Source of the DNA: an uncultured Lachnoanaerobaculum sp.
Lineage (GTDB): Bacteria; Bacillota; Clostridia; Lachnospirales; Lachnospiraceae
Assembly: GCA_946999385.1 (NCBI GenBank)
Contig: CAMQCZ010000001.1
Coordinates: 1-64,000 of the forward strand
DNA: 64,000 nt
Direction: 5' to 3'
How positions within the stretch are numbered: the stretch's first letter is position 1; each line of letters begins with the position of its first letter. Below, in pieces: positions 9,420-19,445 of the stretch. The notes beneath the pieces are model-generated. The model was not told the origin of the DNA. It saw nothing but the letters and a program-made list of their open reading frames with translations, and did no database searches. The translations under genes and the position numbers were made by a program.

Positions 9420-10750
9420 TATTTAGTATCCTCACCTTTTTCTCTAATTATAAATCTTAATACAGTACCTTTAAATCCAAAGCTTTCTCTTATCTTATTT
9501 TCTAAATACCTTTGATAAGAAAAATGCATCAGTTTTTTATCGTTAACAAAAATGACAAAGCATGGAGGTTTAATAGCAACCTGTGTAGCATATAAAACCT
9601 TTAATCTTTTGCCTTTATCTGATGGTGGCTGCTGCATAATTACAGCTTCGCTTATTATTTCATTCAATACTCCGGTTTGTATTCTTAAGCATTGACTTTG
9701 TCTTATAATTTCTATAAGTTCAAACATCTTATTAAATCTTTGACCTGTCAAAGCTGAAATAAATACAAATTCAGCATATTGCATAAAGCTAAGAACATTT
9801 TTTATTTTATTTGTAAATTCATATATAGTTTTATCATTTTTTTCTATTGAATCCCACTTATTTATAGCAACGATAATACCTTTTCCTGCCTCATGTGCTA
9901 TACCTGCTATTTTTGCATCCTGTTCACTTACTCCAACAGTTGCATCTATTACAATTATAACTATATCCGACTTTTCTACAGCTGCTACTGTTCTAATAAG
10001 ACTATATCTTTCTATATCTTCAGATATTTTAGATTTTCTTCTAATCCCTGCCGTATCTATAAAAATATATTCTTTATTATTATATTTTATCCTTGTGTCA
10101 ATAGCATCTCTTGTAGTTCCTGCTATATCACTTACTATTACCCTTTCTTCTCCTATCAATTTATTTACAATAGAAGATTTACCTACATTAGGTTTACCTA
10201 TTATTGCAATTTTAGGTATATCCTCATCATTGCTATCATCTAATTTATTTTTATCAAAATGCTTAATTACTTCATCCAATAAATCACCTAAACCAAGTCT
10301 ACTTGTAGCAGAAACACTAATAGGTTCTCCTATGCCAAGGTTATAAAATTCATATACATCATTTCCAAATTTTTTAATACTATCCACTTTATTCACACAC
10401 AAAACTATCGGCTTTCTTGATTTTCTAAGCATAGAAGCCACTTTAAAATCCTGATCCTGTAAGCCCTGTCTTACATCAACTATAAATATAATAACATCTG
10501 CTGTATCTATAGCTATTTGTGCTTGAGATCTCATTTGAGAAATAATAATATCTTTAGACGCATCTTCTATTCCTCCGGTATCTATCATGGTAAAATCAGT
10601 ATCAAGCCATGATACATCAGTATAAATCCTATCTCTTGTTACACCAGGTACATCCTTAACTATAGAAATTTGCTTTCCTGCTATTGCATTAAACAATGTA
10701 GATTTTCCTACATTTGGTCTCCCAACTATAGCAACTATTGGTCTACTCAT
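9419..10750 (-). CDS. der: Ribosome-assembly GTPase Der (EngA)
   Basis: 443 aa with two tandem GTPase domains, unique to Der. Domain 1 has [16 protein letters not shown] and NKVD; domain 2 has [20 protein letters not shown] and NKWD. A KH-like domain follows (about residues 355-440, with the [18 protein letters not shown] segment [17 protein letters not shown]). It acts in 50S ribosomal subunit maturation. It overlaps the upstream DUF512 gene by 8 bases. Confidence 0.97.
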   Translation of the reverse strand: MSRPIVAIVGRPNVGKSTLFNAIAGKQISIVKDVPGVTRDRIYTDVSWLDTDFTMIDTGGIEDASKDIIISQMRSQAQIAIDTADVIIFIVDVRQGLQDQDFKVASMLRKSRKPIVLCVNKVDSIKKFGNDVYEFYNLGIGEPISVSATSRLGLGDLLDEVIKHFDKNKLDDSNDEDIPKIAIIGKPNVGKSSIVNKLIGEERVIVSDIAGTTRDAIDTRIKYNNKEYIFIDTAGIRRKSKISEDIERYSLIRTVAAVEKSDIVIIVIDATVGVSEQDAKIAGIAHEAGKGIIVAINKWDSIEKNDKTIYEFTNKIKNVLSFMQYAEFVFISALTGQRFNKMFELIEIIRQSQCLRIQTGVLNEIISEAVIMQQPPSDKGKRLKVLYATQVAIKPPCFVIFVNDKKLMHFSYQRYLENKIRESFGFKGTVLRFIIREKGEDTK

Positions 10751-12128
10751 TAAAATCTCCTTTATTTTTTAATTCATATGCTTTAAATACATTTTGTGGA
10801 TTATAATCATAGCTAAGCATAGCATTTAATAGGTCATATCCACTTGTTCCTACTATCAATATTTTTGTATTAAGCTCATTTTCAACATCATTTTTACTTA
10901 AATCATCTAAAAATATTTCCTCACCTGATCTGAACATATTTATTGACAATAATAATCTATCACCCAATTCCTTATCTTTTAATTGCTTAATCAAATCTAT
11001 TCCTGTTATAAGGCCTGCTACTGTTATTTTATCACCAAAAAAATCATTATTTATAGTGTAAACTTTAATAATCTTATTTGGCAAAATTTTCATAAGTTTT
11101 TGTGATAATTTTTTTATTATAGGTGCAGCCAATTTTCCTGTAGCTATACTTATAATTTCATATTTATTTTTATCCTTATGATTACTTTTTACTAAATATT
11201 TTAAAGCATCCTTAAATTCTTCATTTAATAATCTAAGCATACCTACACCATTTTCCAACTGAATATAGCCATCATATGTCTTTTCTTTTGGCAGTCTTCT
11301 TTTAGCTAAAAGATAAAATTCATCACTTGCTTGTACAAAATGAATATTATGTCTTTGCATGGCTATTTTTTGATATTTTTCAATTATATCAATAGTTTGA
11401 TTTGCACTTTCTCTATCAACTAAAGGTATATTTGCAAGTCCTTGTCTATATTTTGTAACACCTAAAGGAACTACGCTCAAGCTCTCCATAATTGGTGCAT
11501 ATTCCAATAAGTCCTTTATGGTGTTTTCAAGCTCAGCTCCATCATTATATCCCCTACACATAACAATTTGACCATTCATCGGAATATTATTTTCATATAA
11601 TTTTTTAATATAATCAAGGCTGCTTCCGGCGTATTTATTATGTAGCATTCTTACACGTAGCTTGGGATTTGTTGTATGTATACTTATATTTATAGGTGCC
11701 AATCTAAATCTGATTATTCTATCAATATCACGATCAGTCATATTGGTAAGAGTTATATAATTACCCTGTAAAAAAGAGAGTCTTGAATCGTCATCTTTAA
11801 AATATAAGGTTTCACGCATACCCGGAGGCATTTGGTCAATAAAGCAAAATATACATTTATTTGAACAGGTTTTATAATCACACATCAAGCCTTCATCAAA
11901 TTCAAGACCTATATCTTCATAATCATTTTCTATTTCAAGCTCCCATAATTCTCCATCAGCCTTTTCAATAAGAACATTTATATTTTCAGCATTGATATAA
12001 TATCTATAATCCAATACATCATTAATCTCATTTTCATCTATACTTAAAAGCTTATCTCCGGCTCTTATATCAAGCTGCCAAGCTATAGAATCCTTTTGTA
12101 CTTTGCTTATAAGATGACCCTTATTCAT
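10743..12128 (-). CDS. DUF512 family radical-SAM/PDZ-like iron-sulfur protein
   Basis: 461 aa. An N-terminal PDZ-like segment ([22 protein letters not shown]) is followed by a CxxxCxxC cluster-binding motif (CSNKCIFC, residues about 87-94) and a radical-SAM-like barrel with [12 protein letters not shown]-terminal DUF512 domain ([16 protein letters not shown]) ends the protein. The exact reaction of this conserved Clostridia family is not established. It is the first gene of a cluster with der, plsY and gpsA. The Cys spacing CxxxCxxC suggests a SAM-dependent [4Fe-4S] enzyme, but that is inference. Confidence 0.85.
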   Translation of the reverse strand: MNKGHLISKVQKDSIAWQLDIRAGDKLLSIDENEINDVLDYRYYINAENINVLIEKADGELWELEIENDYEDIGLEFDEGLMCDYKTCSNKCIFCFIDQMPPGMRETLYFKDDDSRLSFLQGNYITLTNMTDRDIDRIIRFRLAPINISIHTTNPKLRVRMLHNKYAGSSLDYIKKLYENNIPMNGQIVMCRGYNDGAELENTIKDLLEYAPIMESLSVVPLGVTKYRQGLANIPLVDRESANQTIDIIEKYQKIAMQRHNIHFVQASDEFYLLAKRRLPKEKTYDGYIQLENGVGMLRLLNEEFKDALKYLVKSNHKDKNKYEIISIATGKLAAPIIKKLSQKLMKILPNKIIKVYTINNDFFGDKITVAGLITGIDLIKQLKDKELGDRLLLSINMFRSGEEIFLDDLSKNDVENELNTKILIVGTSGYDLLNAMLSYDYNPQNVFKAYELKNKGDFNE

Positions 12129-12261
12129 ATTACTCCTCTTTTTTAAATAATGCTTAAAGTATAAGCTATATAAAAGTTTTTGTAAAGAATAGCATTTAAG
12201 TATTGAATATTATAATTATAAGTGATATCATTCTAACAGTATTATTTTTATGGAGGTTTTC

Positions 12262-13452
12262 ATGTCTAACAATTATATATTTAAAGATCAACTTCCTCTT
12301 GCTCCTCTTAAAATTGCAGCTCTTGAAAGCTGCTTATCTTTAGCCCATAAAGTTCATAAGCATATAATTTCATTTCGCAAAAATGATTTGGAAGAATTAA
12401 AAAAGAAAAGTGAAAATTTGCTCTATCGTGGCTATGATTCTGAATCCTATTTACTTGATATTTCTTGTCCAAGATTCGGTACCGGAGAAGCTAAAGGAGT
12501 TATAAATGAATCTGTAAGAGGTACCGATGTATTCGTTATGGTAGATATAACAAATTATTCTTTAAATTATACTGTTAATGGTTTTATAAATCATATGTCT
12601 CCTGACGATCATTATCAGGATTTAAAACGTATAATAGCGGCAAGTGTTGCTACGGCTAAAAGAGTAAATGTTATAATGCCTTTTTTGTATGAAAGCAGGC
12701 AACATAAAAGAACAAAAAGAGAAAGTCTTGACTGTGCTTTATCTTTAGAAGAGCTTGTCAATATGGGGGTAAGTAATATAATAACCTTTGATGCCCATGA
12801 TCCGAGAGTTCAAAATTCTATACCTTTACACGGCTTTGATAACTTTTTACCTACTTATCAATTTGTAAAAACTATTTTTTCAAATATACATGACATAAGA
12901 ATAGATAAAGAACATCTTATGATTATCAGTCCTGATGAAGGAGCTATGCACAGAGCTGTATATCTTGCTAATAATCTTGGAGTAGATATGGGTATGTTTT
13001 ATAAAAGAAGAGATTATTCCAAGGTAGTAGATGGTAGAAATCCTATTATAGCTCATGAATTTTTAGGCTCAAGTGTTGAAAATAAAACTGTTATAATTAT
13101 TGATGATATGATAGCGAGTGGAGAATCAATGATAGATACTGCTAAACAATTAAAGCAAAGAAAAGCCAAAAGAGTAATTGTATGTTCAACCTTCGGGCTA
13201 TTTACATCAGGGCTTGAAAGATTTGATCATGCACATAGCAATGGTTTGATTGATTATGTTTGTACCACTAATTTAAATTATCATGATCCTGCATTGGCAA
13301 AAAAAGAATGGTATTTGGAAGCAGATATGAGTAAATATTTGGCTGCTATAATTAATTCCTTTAATCATGATGTAAGTATTGGAAAATCACTTTCTCCAAC
13401 TCAAAAAATACAAAGGTTTGTTAAAAAATATAATTCTGAATTAAATATTTGA
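12262..13452 (+). CDS. prs: Ribose-phosphate pyrophosphokinase (long paralogue)
   Basis: 396 aa from the ATG at 12262. An ATG at 12250 is in frame but forms part of the GGAGG ribosome site itself. It contains a PRPP synthetase-like ATP-binding segment (MPFLYESRQHKRTKRESLDCAL), a catalytic-flexible-loop region (DMGMFYKRRDYSK) and the PRPP-binding signature VIIIDDMIASGESMIDTA. It makes PRPP from ribose-5-phosphate and ATP for nucleotide, His and Trp synthesis. At about 396 aa it is longer than canonical Prs (about 315 aa) and looks like the extended clostridial form. It is transcribed divergently from the DUF512 gene. Confidence 0.87.
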   Translation: MSNNYIFKDQLPLAPLKIAALESCLSLAHKVHKHIISFRKNDLEELKKKSENLLYRGYDSESYLLDISCPRFGTGEAKGVINESVRGTDVFVMVDITNYSLNYTVNGFINHMSPDDHYQDLKRIIAASVATAKRVNVIMPFLYESRQHKRTKRESLDCALSLEELVNMGVSNIITFDAHDPRVQNSIPLHGFDNFLPTYQFVKTIFSNIHDIRIDKEHLMIISPDEGAMHRAVYLANNLGVDMGMFYKRRDYSKVVDGRNPIIAHEFLGSSVENKTVIIIDDMIASGESMIDTAKQLKQRKAKRVIVCSTFGLFTSGLERFDHAHSNGLIDYVCTTNLNYHDPALAKKEWYLEADMSKYLAAIINSFNHDVSIGKSLSPTQKIQRFVKKYNSELNI

Positions 13453-13462
13453 TTTTAATTTT

Positions 13463-13492
13463 ACCAAAGACATCAATGTCTTTGGTATTTTT
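13463..13492 (+). terminator. Intrinsic terminator after prs
   Basis: ACCAAAGACA (13463-13472) pairs with TGTCTTTGGT (13477-13486) and is followed by ATTTTTAT on the plus strand. Confidence 0.85.
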
Positions 13493-13493
13493 A

Positions 13494-13538
13494 TAAAAAA
13501 ATGGTATTTTCAGAATAAGATTATTCTAAAAATACCAC
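13494..13538 (-). terminator. Intrinsic terminator after ssrA
   Basis: TGGTATTTT-C-AGAATAA (13502-13518) pairs with its complement (13521-13537), with one internal mismatch. On the minus strand it is followed by a run of seven T. It lies 3 bases past the tmRNA 3' end. Confidence 0.85.
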
Positions 13539-13540
13539 TA

Positions 13541-13876
13541 TGGAGATGACGGGATTTGAACCCGTGTCCAAAAAACAATTCCTCGTTCTTCTACTATTAT
13601 AGTTAATTATCTACATTCCCTTGATATAAGGAAAATTAACAAACCTTATAACTTAGTAGCTTCATAATACGCCCAAATACTCAAAGCTTTATATTTGTCG
13701 TTTCTCACATGATTAATGCCATTACTCTATAGTATGAGTGCTACAGAAATGACAGCTACCCTTAGGCAGCGTATGCTAAATTATTTTCAGCGTTTATATT
13801 TATTTTTGCCATTTGACGCATCGCATACGAATAGCTTCACCGACTGCATGATTCCTGTCGAAACCAGTACATCCCC
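13541..13876 (-). ncRNA. ssrA: tmRNA (SsrA), one-piece form
   Basis: The 336-base RNA begins GGGGATGTACTGGTTTCGAC and ends GGTTCAAATCCCGTCATCTCCA. The ends make a tRNA-Ala-like acceptor and T arm: GGGGAUG pairs with CAUCUCC, then discriminator A. The genomic 3' CCA is not encoded. The message part starts at GCA (13809) and reads AKININAENNLAYAA, ending at TAA (13762-13764). This is a typical degradation tag ending LAYAA. It rescues stalled ribosomes and tags the peptide for proteolysis. A promoter and a terminator flank the gene, so it is a self-contained transcript. Confidence 0.97.
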
Positions 13877-13882
13877 TTGATA

Positions 13883-13911
13883 ATTTTATTTTATCAAATT
13901 TTTATATTCAA
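13883..13911 (-). promoter_or_regulatory. Promoter of ssrA
   Basis: Minus-strand TTGAAT (13906-13911), a 17-base spacer and TAAAAT (13883-13888) lie 6 bases before the first G of tmRNA. That spacing is ideal for initiation at the mature 5' end. Confidence 0.8.
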
Positions 13912-14181
13912 GTCCAGTATATTATAAAAATTTACCTATATTTTTTGTATAAATTGTAATAGTAAACTACACACTATGCTACATCATAGGTACTTCTTGC
14001 TTCAACATTTATTGCATTTATCATTTTATTTCTAAAAATCAAAATGTCTTACACAAAATCCACAAGCTTATATTTGGGTAGTTCCTACAATACATGTTTT
14101 TATTATACCATAAAAGAAAAATTATGCCAATTCATCTCGCAAAGCTAAAACTTAGAAGATTTCTTGGCAAATTTTTAAAAT
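13912..14181. other. Intergenic stretch between ssrA promoter and aguB
   Basis: AT-rich sequence with no coding frame of convincing quality. I see no clear T-tracted hairpin for the end of the polyamine operon here, so its terminator is undefined. Confidence 0.4.
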
Positions 14182-15063
14182 TTACTTACAAATTCCACCA
14201 TACATTGATGGTCTTCTATCTCTAAACAAACCCCAAGAAAGTCTTGTTTGTCTATTTTTTTCAATATCAATATCATAAAAAATCACATCTTCTTTATCTC
14301 TATCAGCAAGACTTTTGATTTCTCCCAATTCATCTGTAATAAAACTTGAACCATAAAAATTTAAATTTGATTTTTGATTGGAATTTTCTTTACAAGGAGA
14401 TACCTCTTCTATTCCTACCCTGTTTGCTACAACTACAGGAATTATATTTGCAGCGGCATGACCTTTAATAGTTCTTTGCCAATGCTTCATACTATCACAA
14501 TCTAAAATAGGCTCAGAACCTATGGCAGTAGGATAAAATAATATATCAGCTCCCATCAAAGCCATACATCTGGCAGCCTCAGGAAACCATTGATCCCAAC
14601 AAATACCAACACCTATTTTAGCATATTTTGTATCCCAAACCTTAAATCCTGTATTTCCAGGAGTAAAATAAAATTTTTCTTGATAAAAATGATCATCAGG
14701 TATATGAGTTTTTCTATATATACCTAAAATACTACCATCTGCATCTATTATAGCAACGCTATTATATAAATTATTTATAGATTTTTCATAAAAACTTATT
14801 GGTAATACTACATCAAGTTCTTTTGCCAGCTTTTTAAAATGATTTATGGCTTTATTATCTTCTATTGTGTTTGCAAAATTATAATATTCATATTGTCTTT
14901 CTTGACAAAAATATTGTCTTTCAAATAATTCCGGAAGTAAAATTATCTTTGCACCTTCTTTAATAGCCTTTTTTACTAAAATATCAGCCTTTTCAATATT
15001 TTCATCAACATTTTTTTTACATGACATCTGAATGGCTGCAAGCTTTATATTTTTATTTTCCAT
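14182..15063 (-). CDS. aguB: N-carbamoylputrescine amidase
   Basis: 293 aa nitrilase-superfamily enzyme. The catalytic triad is visible as Glu in LLPELFERQYF, Lys in YRKTHIPDD and Cys in GVGICWDQWFPEAAR. The segments GSEPILDCDSMKHWQRTI and FYGSSFITDELGE match AguB closely. It hydrolyses N-carbamoylputrescine to putrescine, CO2 and ammonia, completing the arginine-agmatine-putrescine route. It is the last gene of the polyamine operon, 3 bases after aguA. Confidence 0.95.
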   Translation of the reverse strand: MENKNIKLAAIQMSCKKNVDENIEKADILVKKAIKEGAKIILLPELFERQYFCQERQYEYYNFANTIEDNKAINHFKKLAKELDVVLPISFYEKSINNLYNSVAIIDADGSILGIYRKTHIPDDHFYQEKFYFTPGNTGFKVWDTKYAKIGVGICWDQWFPEAARCMALMGADILFYPTAIGSEPILDCDSMKHWQRTIKGHAAANIIPVVVANRVGIEEVSPCKENSNQKSNLNFYGSSFITDELGEIKSLADRDKEDVIFYDIDIEKNRQTRLSWGLFRDRRPSMYGGICK

Positions 15064-15066
15064 ATT

Positions 15067-16200
15067 TTACACCTCCGGTATTTGTTGTGTTAAACAATGA
15101 ATATTTCCGCCACCTAAAATTATATCTCTTGCATTTATAGTTATAATATCTCTATCTTTGAATGATTTTTTAATTATAGATATAGCTAATTGATCATTTT
15201 CATCATTAAATATAGGCATTATAATCTTTTTATTGCAAATATAAAAATTAATATAACTTGCAGCTAAACGTTCTCCAACTTCTCTTTCAGCCTCACCGGC
15301 TTCAAACACAAAATCGGCTAAATCTTCTTTCTGTATACAAATTGGATTTTTTGGTATTGGAAGCTTTATAACTTCAATTTTTCTTCCTTTTGCATCAGTT
15401 TCTTTTTCTAAAATATCAATACAAGATTTCGAAAGCTTATATTGCGGATCATTCAAATCATCTGTCCATGCTAATAAAACCTTAGCAGGCGATATAAAAG
15501 CACAAATATTATCTACATGTTCATTTGTTTCATCATTATAAATACCTCTTTCTAACCAAATAACTTTTTTGGCACCTAGATAATTTAATAATTTTTTTTC
15601 TATTTCTTTTTTAGTAAGATTAGGATTTCTCCCCTTACTAAGTAGACAAGCTTTTGTTACCAATATAGTGCCTTCTCCATCTGTATGAATAGATCCTCCT
15701 TCAAGCACAAAATCTTTAGCATCTATATCTTCTATATCTATCACTTTACAAATATTTGTAGCTAATTTTGCATCATTTTCATAATCCTTATACAAGCCGT
15801 CATATAATCCGCCCCAAGCATTAAATTTCCAAGTGATCCCTTTTATTTTATTTTTATTTTTATTTATTACAAAAGTTGGAGCAGTATCTCTTGCCCATGC
15901 ATCATCTGTTGGAATATCCAAAAATTTTATATTTCTATTTATAATTTCTTTTGAAAAAAATTGTTCTTTACAAACTATATCTATAATTTCTTTTGCTTCT
16001 TCTAAATCTTTATTCTCTACAATCAAATAAAGCAACTCATTTTCTGCTATTTCAACAATTATATTTGCAAATGTTTTTTTGATTTTTCTTTGATCTTTTT
16101 TCCACGTTCCCGGTCTTTTAGGCCATATCATTATTGTAGCCTTATGTTTAGCATATTCAGCAGGCATATAAAATAAAGTGGATTCTTGTAATTTATCCAT
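15067..16200 (-). CDS. aguA: Agmatine deiminase
   Basis: 377 aa, standard length. It carries the guanidine-modifying-enzyme motifs MIWPKRPGTWKKD, the DDAWARDTAPTFVI loop, the WKFNAWGG segment, the His-containing NDETNEHVDNICAF and the catalytic Cys at the C-terminus (GGGNIHCLTQQIP). It converts agmatine to N-carbamoylputrescine and ammonia. Its stop is 3 bases before aguB and its start touches the nspC stop. The tight packing indicates one transcript from speA to aguB. Confidence 0.96.
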   Translation of the reverse strand: MDKLQESTLFYMPAEYAKHKATIMIWPKRPGTWKKDQRKIKKTFANIIVEIAENELLYLIVENKDLEEAKEIIDIVCKEQFFSKEIINRNIKFLDIPTDDAWARDTAPTFVINKNKNKIKGITWKFNAWGGLYDGLYKDYENDAKLATNICKVIDIEDIDAKDFVLEGGSIHTDGEGTILVTKACLLSKGRNPNLTKKEIEKKLLNYLGAKKVIWLERGIYNDETNEHVDNICAFISPAKVLLAWTDDLNDPQYKLSKSCIDILEKETDAKGRKIEVIKLPIPKNPICIQKEDLADFVFEAGEAEREVGERLAASYINFYICNKKIIMPIFNDENDQLAISIIKKSFKDRDIITINARDIILGGGNIHCLTQQIPEV

Positions 16201-17318
16201 TATGATAATCTTCCTTTAAAATCTTCATATGTAAATTCTTTTATTTTTATACAATTTTTATTCTTATCCATAGTATAAATACCTGGAAGGGCTATTCCAT
16301 TAAATGTATTATTTTTAACTATAGAATAAATAGCCATATCTTCAAAATATAATCTATCTCCTATTTTAATTTCATTTTCAAAAGAATAATCTCCTATAAT
16401 ATCTCCTGATAAGCAGGTAGCTGATGATAATCTATATGAAAATCTTTTTTCATTATATCTATAAGCATTTTTTAAAGGTGGAGTATATGGCATTTCCAAT
16501 ACATCCGGCATATGACAAGCGGCACTTGCATCTAAAATGAGTATTTTTATATCATTTTCCACTATATCAAGTACAGTAGTGGCAAGGTAGCCGGCATTCA
16601 ATGCAATTGCCTCTCCAGGCTCTAAATATATTTCAAGCTCATATTTTTCTTTTATATATTTTATTAAATATATTAATTTATCAATATCATAATCTGCTCG
16701 AGTTATATGATGTCCTCCACCCATATTTAGCCATTTTATATGATATAAAAATTTTCCGAATTTTTCTTCAACAGCTTTTAATGTAATTTCCAAATCATCT
16801 GCATTTTGTTCACATAAAGTATGAAAATGAAACCCGGCAATATATTGTAATAAATTCTCATTAAAATCCTTACTTAAAATACCGAATCTGGATCCACTTG
16901 CACAAGGGTCATAAATAGCTTTATCTTGTGTAGAACATTCAGGATTTATTCTAAGACCTACTTCTTTATTTTTACACCTGTCTTTATATTTTTGTAATTG
17001 TCTTGTTGAATTAAAAACTATGTGATCACAAATATTTAAAATCTCATCAAATTCTTCATCCTTATAAGCAGGCGAAAATATATGTATTTCTTTTCCCATC
17101 TCTTCTTTAGCAAGTCTTGCTTCATATAAACTACTTGCAGTAGTTCCTGATAAATATTTTCTTATAAGAGGATAGGTACAAAAAGAAGAAAATGCCTTTT
17201 GTGCTAATAAAATTTTTGCACCGCTTAAATCTGAAACATTTTTTAATATTTTTAAATTATTCTCCAGCTTTTCTAAATCAATAATATAACTTGGTGTTTT
17301 AACTTCATCTATTTTCAT
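16200..17318 (-). CDS. nspC: Carboxynorspermidine/carboxyspermidine decarboxylase
   Basis: 372 aa PLP-dependent alanine-racemase-fold decarboxylase. The PLP Lys is in ILLAQKAFSSF near residue 42. GFHFHTLCEQ, the LNMGGGHHITR glycine-rich phosphate loop, YLEPGEAIAL and LDASAACHMPDVLEMPY are diagnostic of NspC. It removes CO2 from carboxyspermidine (or carboxynorspermidine) to give the polyamine. It directly follows its partner dehydrogenase, so the aspartate-semialdehyde-dependent pathway is complete. Confidence 0.95.
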   Translation of the reverse strand: MKIDEVKTPSYIIDLEKLENNLKILKNVSDLSGAKILLAQKAFSSFCTYPLIRKYLSGTTASSLYEARLAKEEMGKEIHIFSPAYKDEEFDEILNICDHIVFNSTRQLQKYKDRCKNKEVGLRINPECSTQDKAIYDPCASGSRFGILSKDFNENLLQYIAGFHFHTLCEQNADDLEITLKAVEEKFGKFLYHIKWLNMGGGHHITRADYDIDKLIYLIKYIKEKYELEIYLEPGEAIALNAGYLATTVLDIVENDIKILILDASAACHMPDVLEMPYTPPLKNAYRYNEKRFSYRLSSATCLSGDIIGDYSFENEIKIGDRLYFEDMAIYSIVKNNTFNGIALPGIYTMDKNKNCIKIKEFTYEDFKGRLS

Positions 17319-17328
17319 ATTTATTCCA

Positions 17329-18588
17329 TTATTCTACTAATTTTGGATTTTCTACAACCTTCCATGGTAAGCCATACTTGTTTAAAGCTTCCATATATGG
17401 ATCAGGATCAAATTCTTCCACATTATATACTCCTGCTTTTTTCCAAATATTGTTTAATAGTAACATACTTGCTATCATAGCAGGTACTCCTGTTGTATAG
17501 CTTACAGCTTGTGAACCTACCTCTTTATAACATTCTTCATGATCACAAATATTATAAATATAAATAGTTCTTTCCTTGCCCTCTTTAATACCCTTAAAAA
17601 TACAACCTATATTTGTTTTTCCTTTTGTTCTTGATCCTAAGCTTGCAGGATCAGGTAATAAAGCCTTTAAAAATTGTATCGGAACTATACTTGTCCCATT
17701 AAAATCTATAGCATCCGTTCTTAACATCCCCACATTTTCCAAGCACTTCATATGAGTTAAATAGCTTTGACCGAAGGTCATAAAAAAACGTATTCTCTTG
17801 ATATTAGGAATATTTTTAGCAAGAGATTCTATCTCTTCATGATGTAATAAATACATATCTTTTTTTCCGACACCATCAAAGTCATATTCTCTCTTAATAG
17901 ACATAGGATTAACCTCTATCCATTTACCATCTTCCCAATATGAACCCATAGCAGATACTTCTCTAAGATTTATTTCAGGATTAAAATTAGTTGCAAATGG
18001 ATAACCATGATCTCCACCATTACAATCTAAAATATCTATATAATGAATTTCATCAAAATAATGCTTAAGTGCATATGCTGTATATACACTTGTTACTCCG
18101 GGATCAAATCCTGAACCTAAAATAGCACATATACCGGCTTTTTTAAATTTATCATTATAAGACCATTGCATAGAATAATCAAAATATGCACTAAATCCTT
18201 TTTCTTTCACTCTAGCTTCATAAGCTTCTCTCCATTCCTTATCACTTGTATCTTCAGCTTCATAATTTGCAGTATCTATATAATGAACCTTTGCTTTTAA
18301 GCAAGCTTCCATAATGCTTAAATCTTGATAAGGAAGAGCAAGATTTAAAACAGCATCAGCCTTGTATGAATTTATTAAATTTATCACTTCATCAACATTA
18401 TTAGCATCTAATTTTGCAGTTTCAATATTTGTTGTTGTATTTTTCCTTAATTTATCTGCTAATTCATCACACCTTTTCTTTGTTCTGGCGGCTATACAAA
18501 TATTTGGAAATATATCAGGATTTTGACAGCATTTAGTTATAGCTACCTGTGCAACTCCACCACAACCGATTATTAATAATTTACTCAT
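17329..18588 (-). CDS. Carboxy(nor)spermidine dehydrogenase (saccharopine dehydrogenase family)
   Basis: 419 aa. It has an N-terminal Rossmann motif (LLIIGCGGVAQVAITKCC), LDANNVDEVINLI, the YHYIDTANYE-like segment VHYIDTANYEAED, the LGSGFDPGVTSVY motif and DCNGGDHGYPFATNFNPE. This pattern marks the polyamine branch of the saccharopine dehydrogenase family rather than lysine catabolism. It condenses putrescine (or diaminopropane) with L-aspartate-beta-semialdehyde using NADPH. The adjacent asd gene could supply the semialdehyde. Its start overlaps the speE stop by 8 bases. Confidence 0.92.
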   Translation of the reverse strand: MSKLLIIGCGGVAQVAITKCCQNPDIFPNICIAARTKKRCDELADKLRKNTTTNIETAKLDANNVDEVINLINSYKADAVLNLALPYQDLSIMEACLKAKVHYIDTANYEAEDTSDKEWREAYEARVKEKGFSAYFDYSMQWSYNDKFKKAGICAILGSGFDPGVTSVYTAYALKHYFDEIHYIDILDCNGGDHGYPFATNFNPEINLREVSAMGSYWEDGKWIEVNPMSIKREYDFDGVGKKDMYLLHHEEIESLAKNIPNIKRIRFFMTFGQSYLTHMKCLENVGMLRTDAIDFNGTSIVPIQFLKALLPDPASLGSRTKGKTNIGCIFKGIKEGKERTIYIYNICDHEECYKEVGSQAVSYTTGVPAMIASMLLLNNIWKKAGVYNVEEFDPDPYMEALNKYGLPWKVVENPKLVE

Positions 18589-19444
18589 ATTTTTTTTCCT
18601 CCTCTTCTAATAAATCTTCAACATATCTTGGTAACATAAAAGCTCCTACATGTAAATTCGCCGTATAATACCAAGTTTTTATATTTTTTTCTTTAAATCT
18701 ATTTGCATCAAAATCTTTTATCGGATGATATTTTTTTGATGCAAAACCAAATAGCCAATATCCGGCAGGACAGGTTGGGATATGTGCCTGATAAACTCTG
18801 CTTATAGGAAAAGATTTAAATACTTTTCTATGCATAGCTCTACAAGCAGCTTCATCTTCATCATAAAATGGACTTCCATGCTGATAAACCATAATACCGT
18901 CATCCTTCAAGGCTCTATAGCAAGCACCATAAAATTCTTTGGTAAACAAACCTTCAGTATATCCAAAAGGATCTGTAGAATCATTTATTATAAGATCATA
19001 TATATTAATACATTTCCTTAAAAATCTTAAGCCGTCTACATTATAGACATGTACTCTTTTATCACTAAGTCCTTTAGCTGTTTCAGGAAAAAATTCCTTA
19101 CATACATCCATAAGCATAGTATCAGGATCTACTATATCTATACTTTCTATACTACTATAATTTAAAAGCTCCTTACTAACTCCACCATCTACTCCACCTA
19201 TTATCAAAACATTTTTTATATTTGGATGAACAGACATAGGAACATGCGTTACCATTTCATTGTATACAAAATCATCAGCTAAAGAAAATAAAATATTTCC
19301 ATCTAATGTAAGAACTCTGCCTAATTCTTTGGACTCAAATACGTCTATTCTTTGATAATCACTTTCTCCTGAGAATAGCTGTTTTTCTAAACGTAAATCT
19401 ATCTTTACATTTTCGGTATGATTTTCACTAAACCATAATTCCAT
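18581..19444 (-). CDS. speE: Spermidine synthase (polyamine aminopropyltransferase)
   Basis: 287 aa. It has the N-terminal beta-strand domain (ESDYQRIDVFESKELGRVL, TLDGN) and the methyltransferase-like core with LIIGGVDGGVSKELL, DIVDPDTMLMDVCKEFFPE and NDSTDPFGYTEGLFTKEFY. The last motif holds the catalytic and putrescine-binding Asp residues. It normally transfers an aminopropyl group from decarboxylated SAM to putrescine. No speD is visible in the window to make that donor. It lies between speA and the carboxyspermidine genes, so the operon appears to encode two parallel routes to spermidine. Confidence 0.94.
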   Translation of the reverse strand: MELWFSENHTENVKIDLRLEKQLFSGESDYQRIDVFESKELGRVLTLDGNILFSLADDFVYNEMVTHVPMSVHPNIKNVLIIGGVDGGVSKELLNYSSIESIDIVDPDTMLMDVCKEFFPETAKGLSDKRVHVYNVDGLRFLRKCINIYDLIINDSTDPFGYTEGLFTKEFYGACYRALKDDGIMVYQHGSPFYDEDEAACRAMHRKVFKSFPISRVYQAHIPTCPAGYWLFGFASKKYHPIKDFDANRFKEKNIKTWYYTANLHVGAFMLPRYVEDLLEEEEKKYE

Positions 19445-19445
19445 T

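Noticed and set aside
9893..10346. Plus-strand frames opposite der
   Set aside because: Low-complexity Tyr/Ile/Cys-rich translations that mirror the conserved der sequence; shadows.
12190..12240. Promoter of prs
   Set aside because: A TATAAT-like element is visible, but no acceptable -35 at normal spacing, so I do not annotate it.
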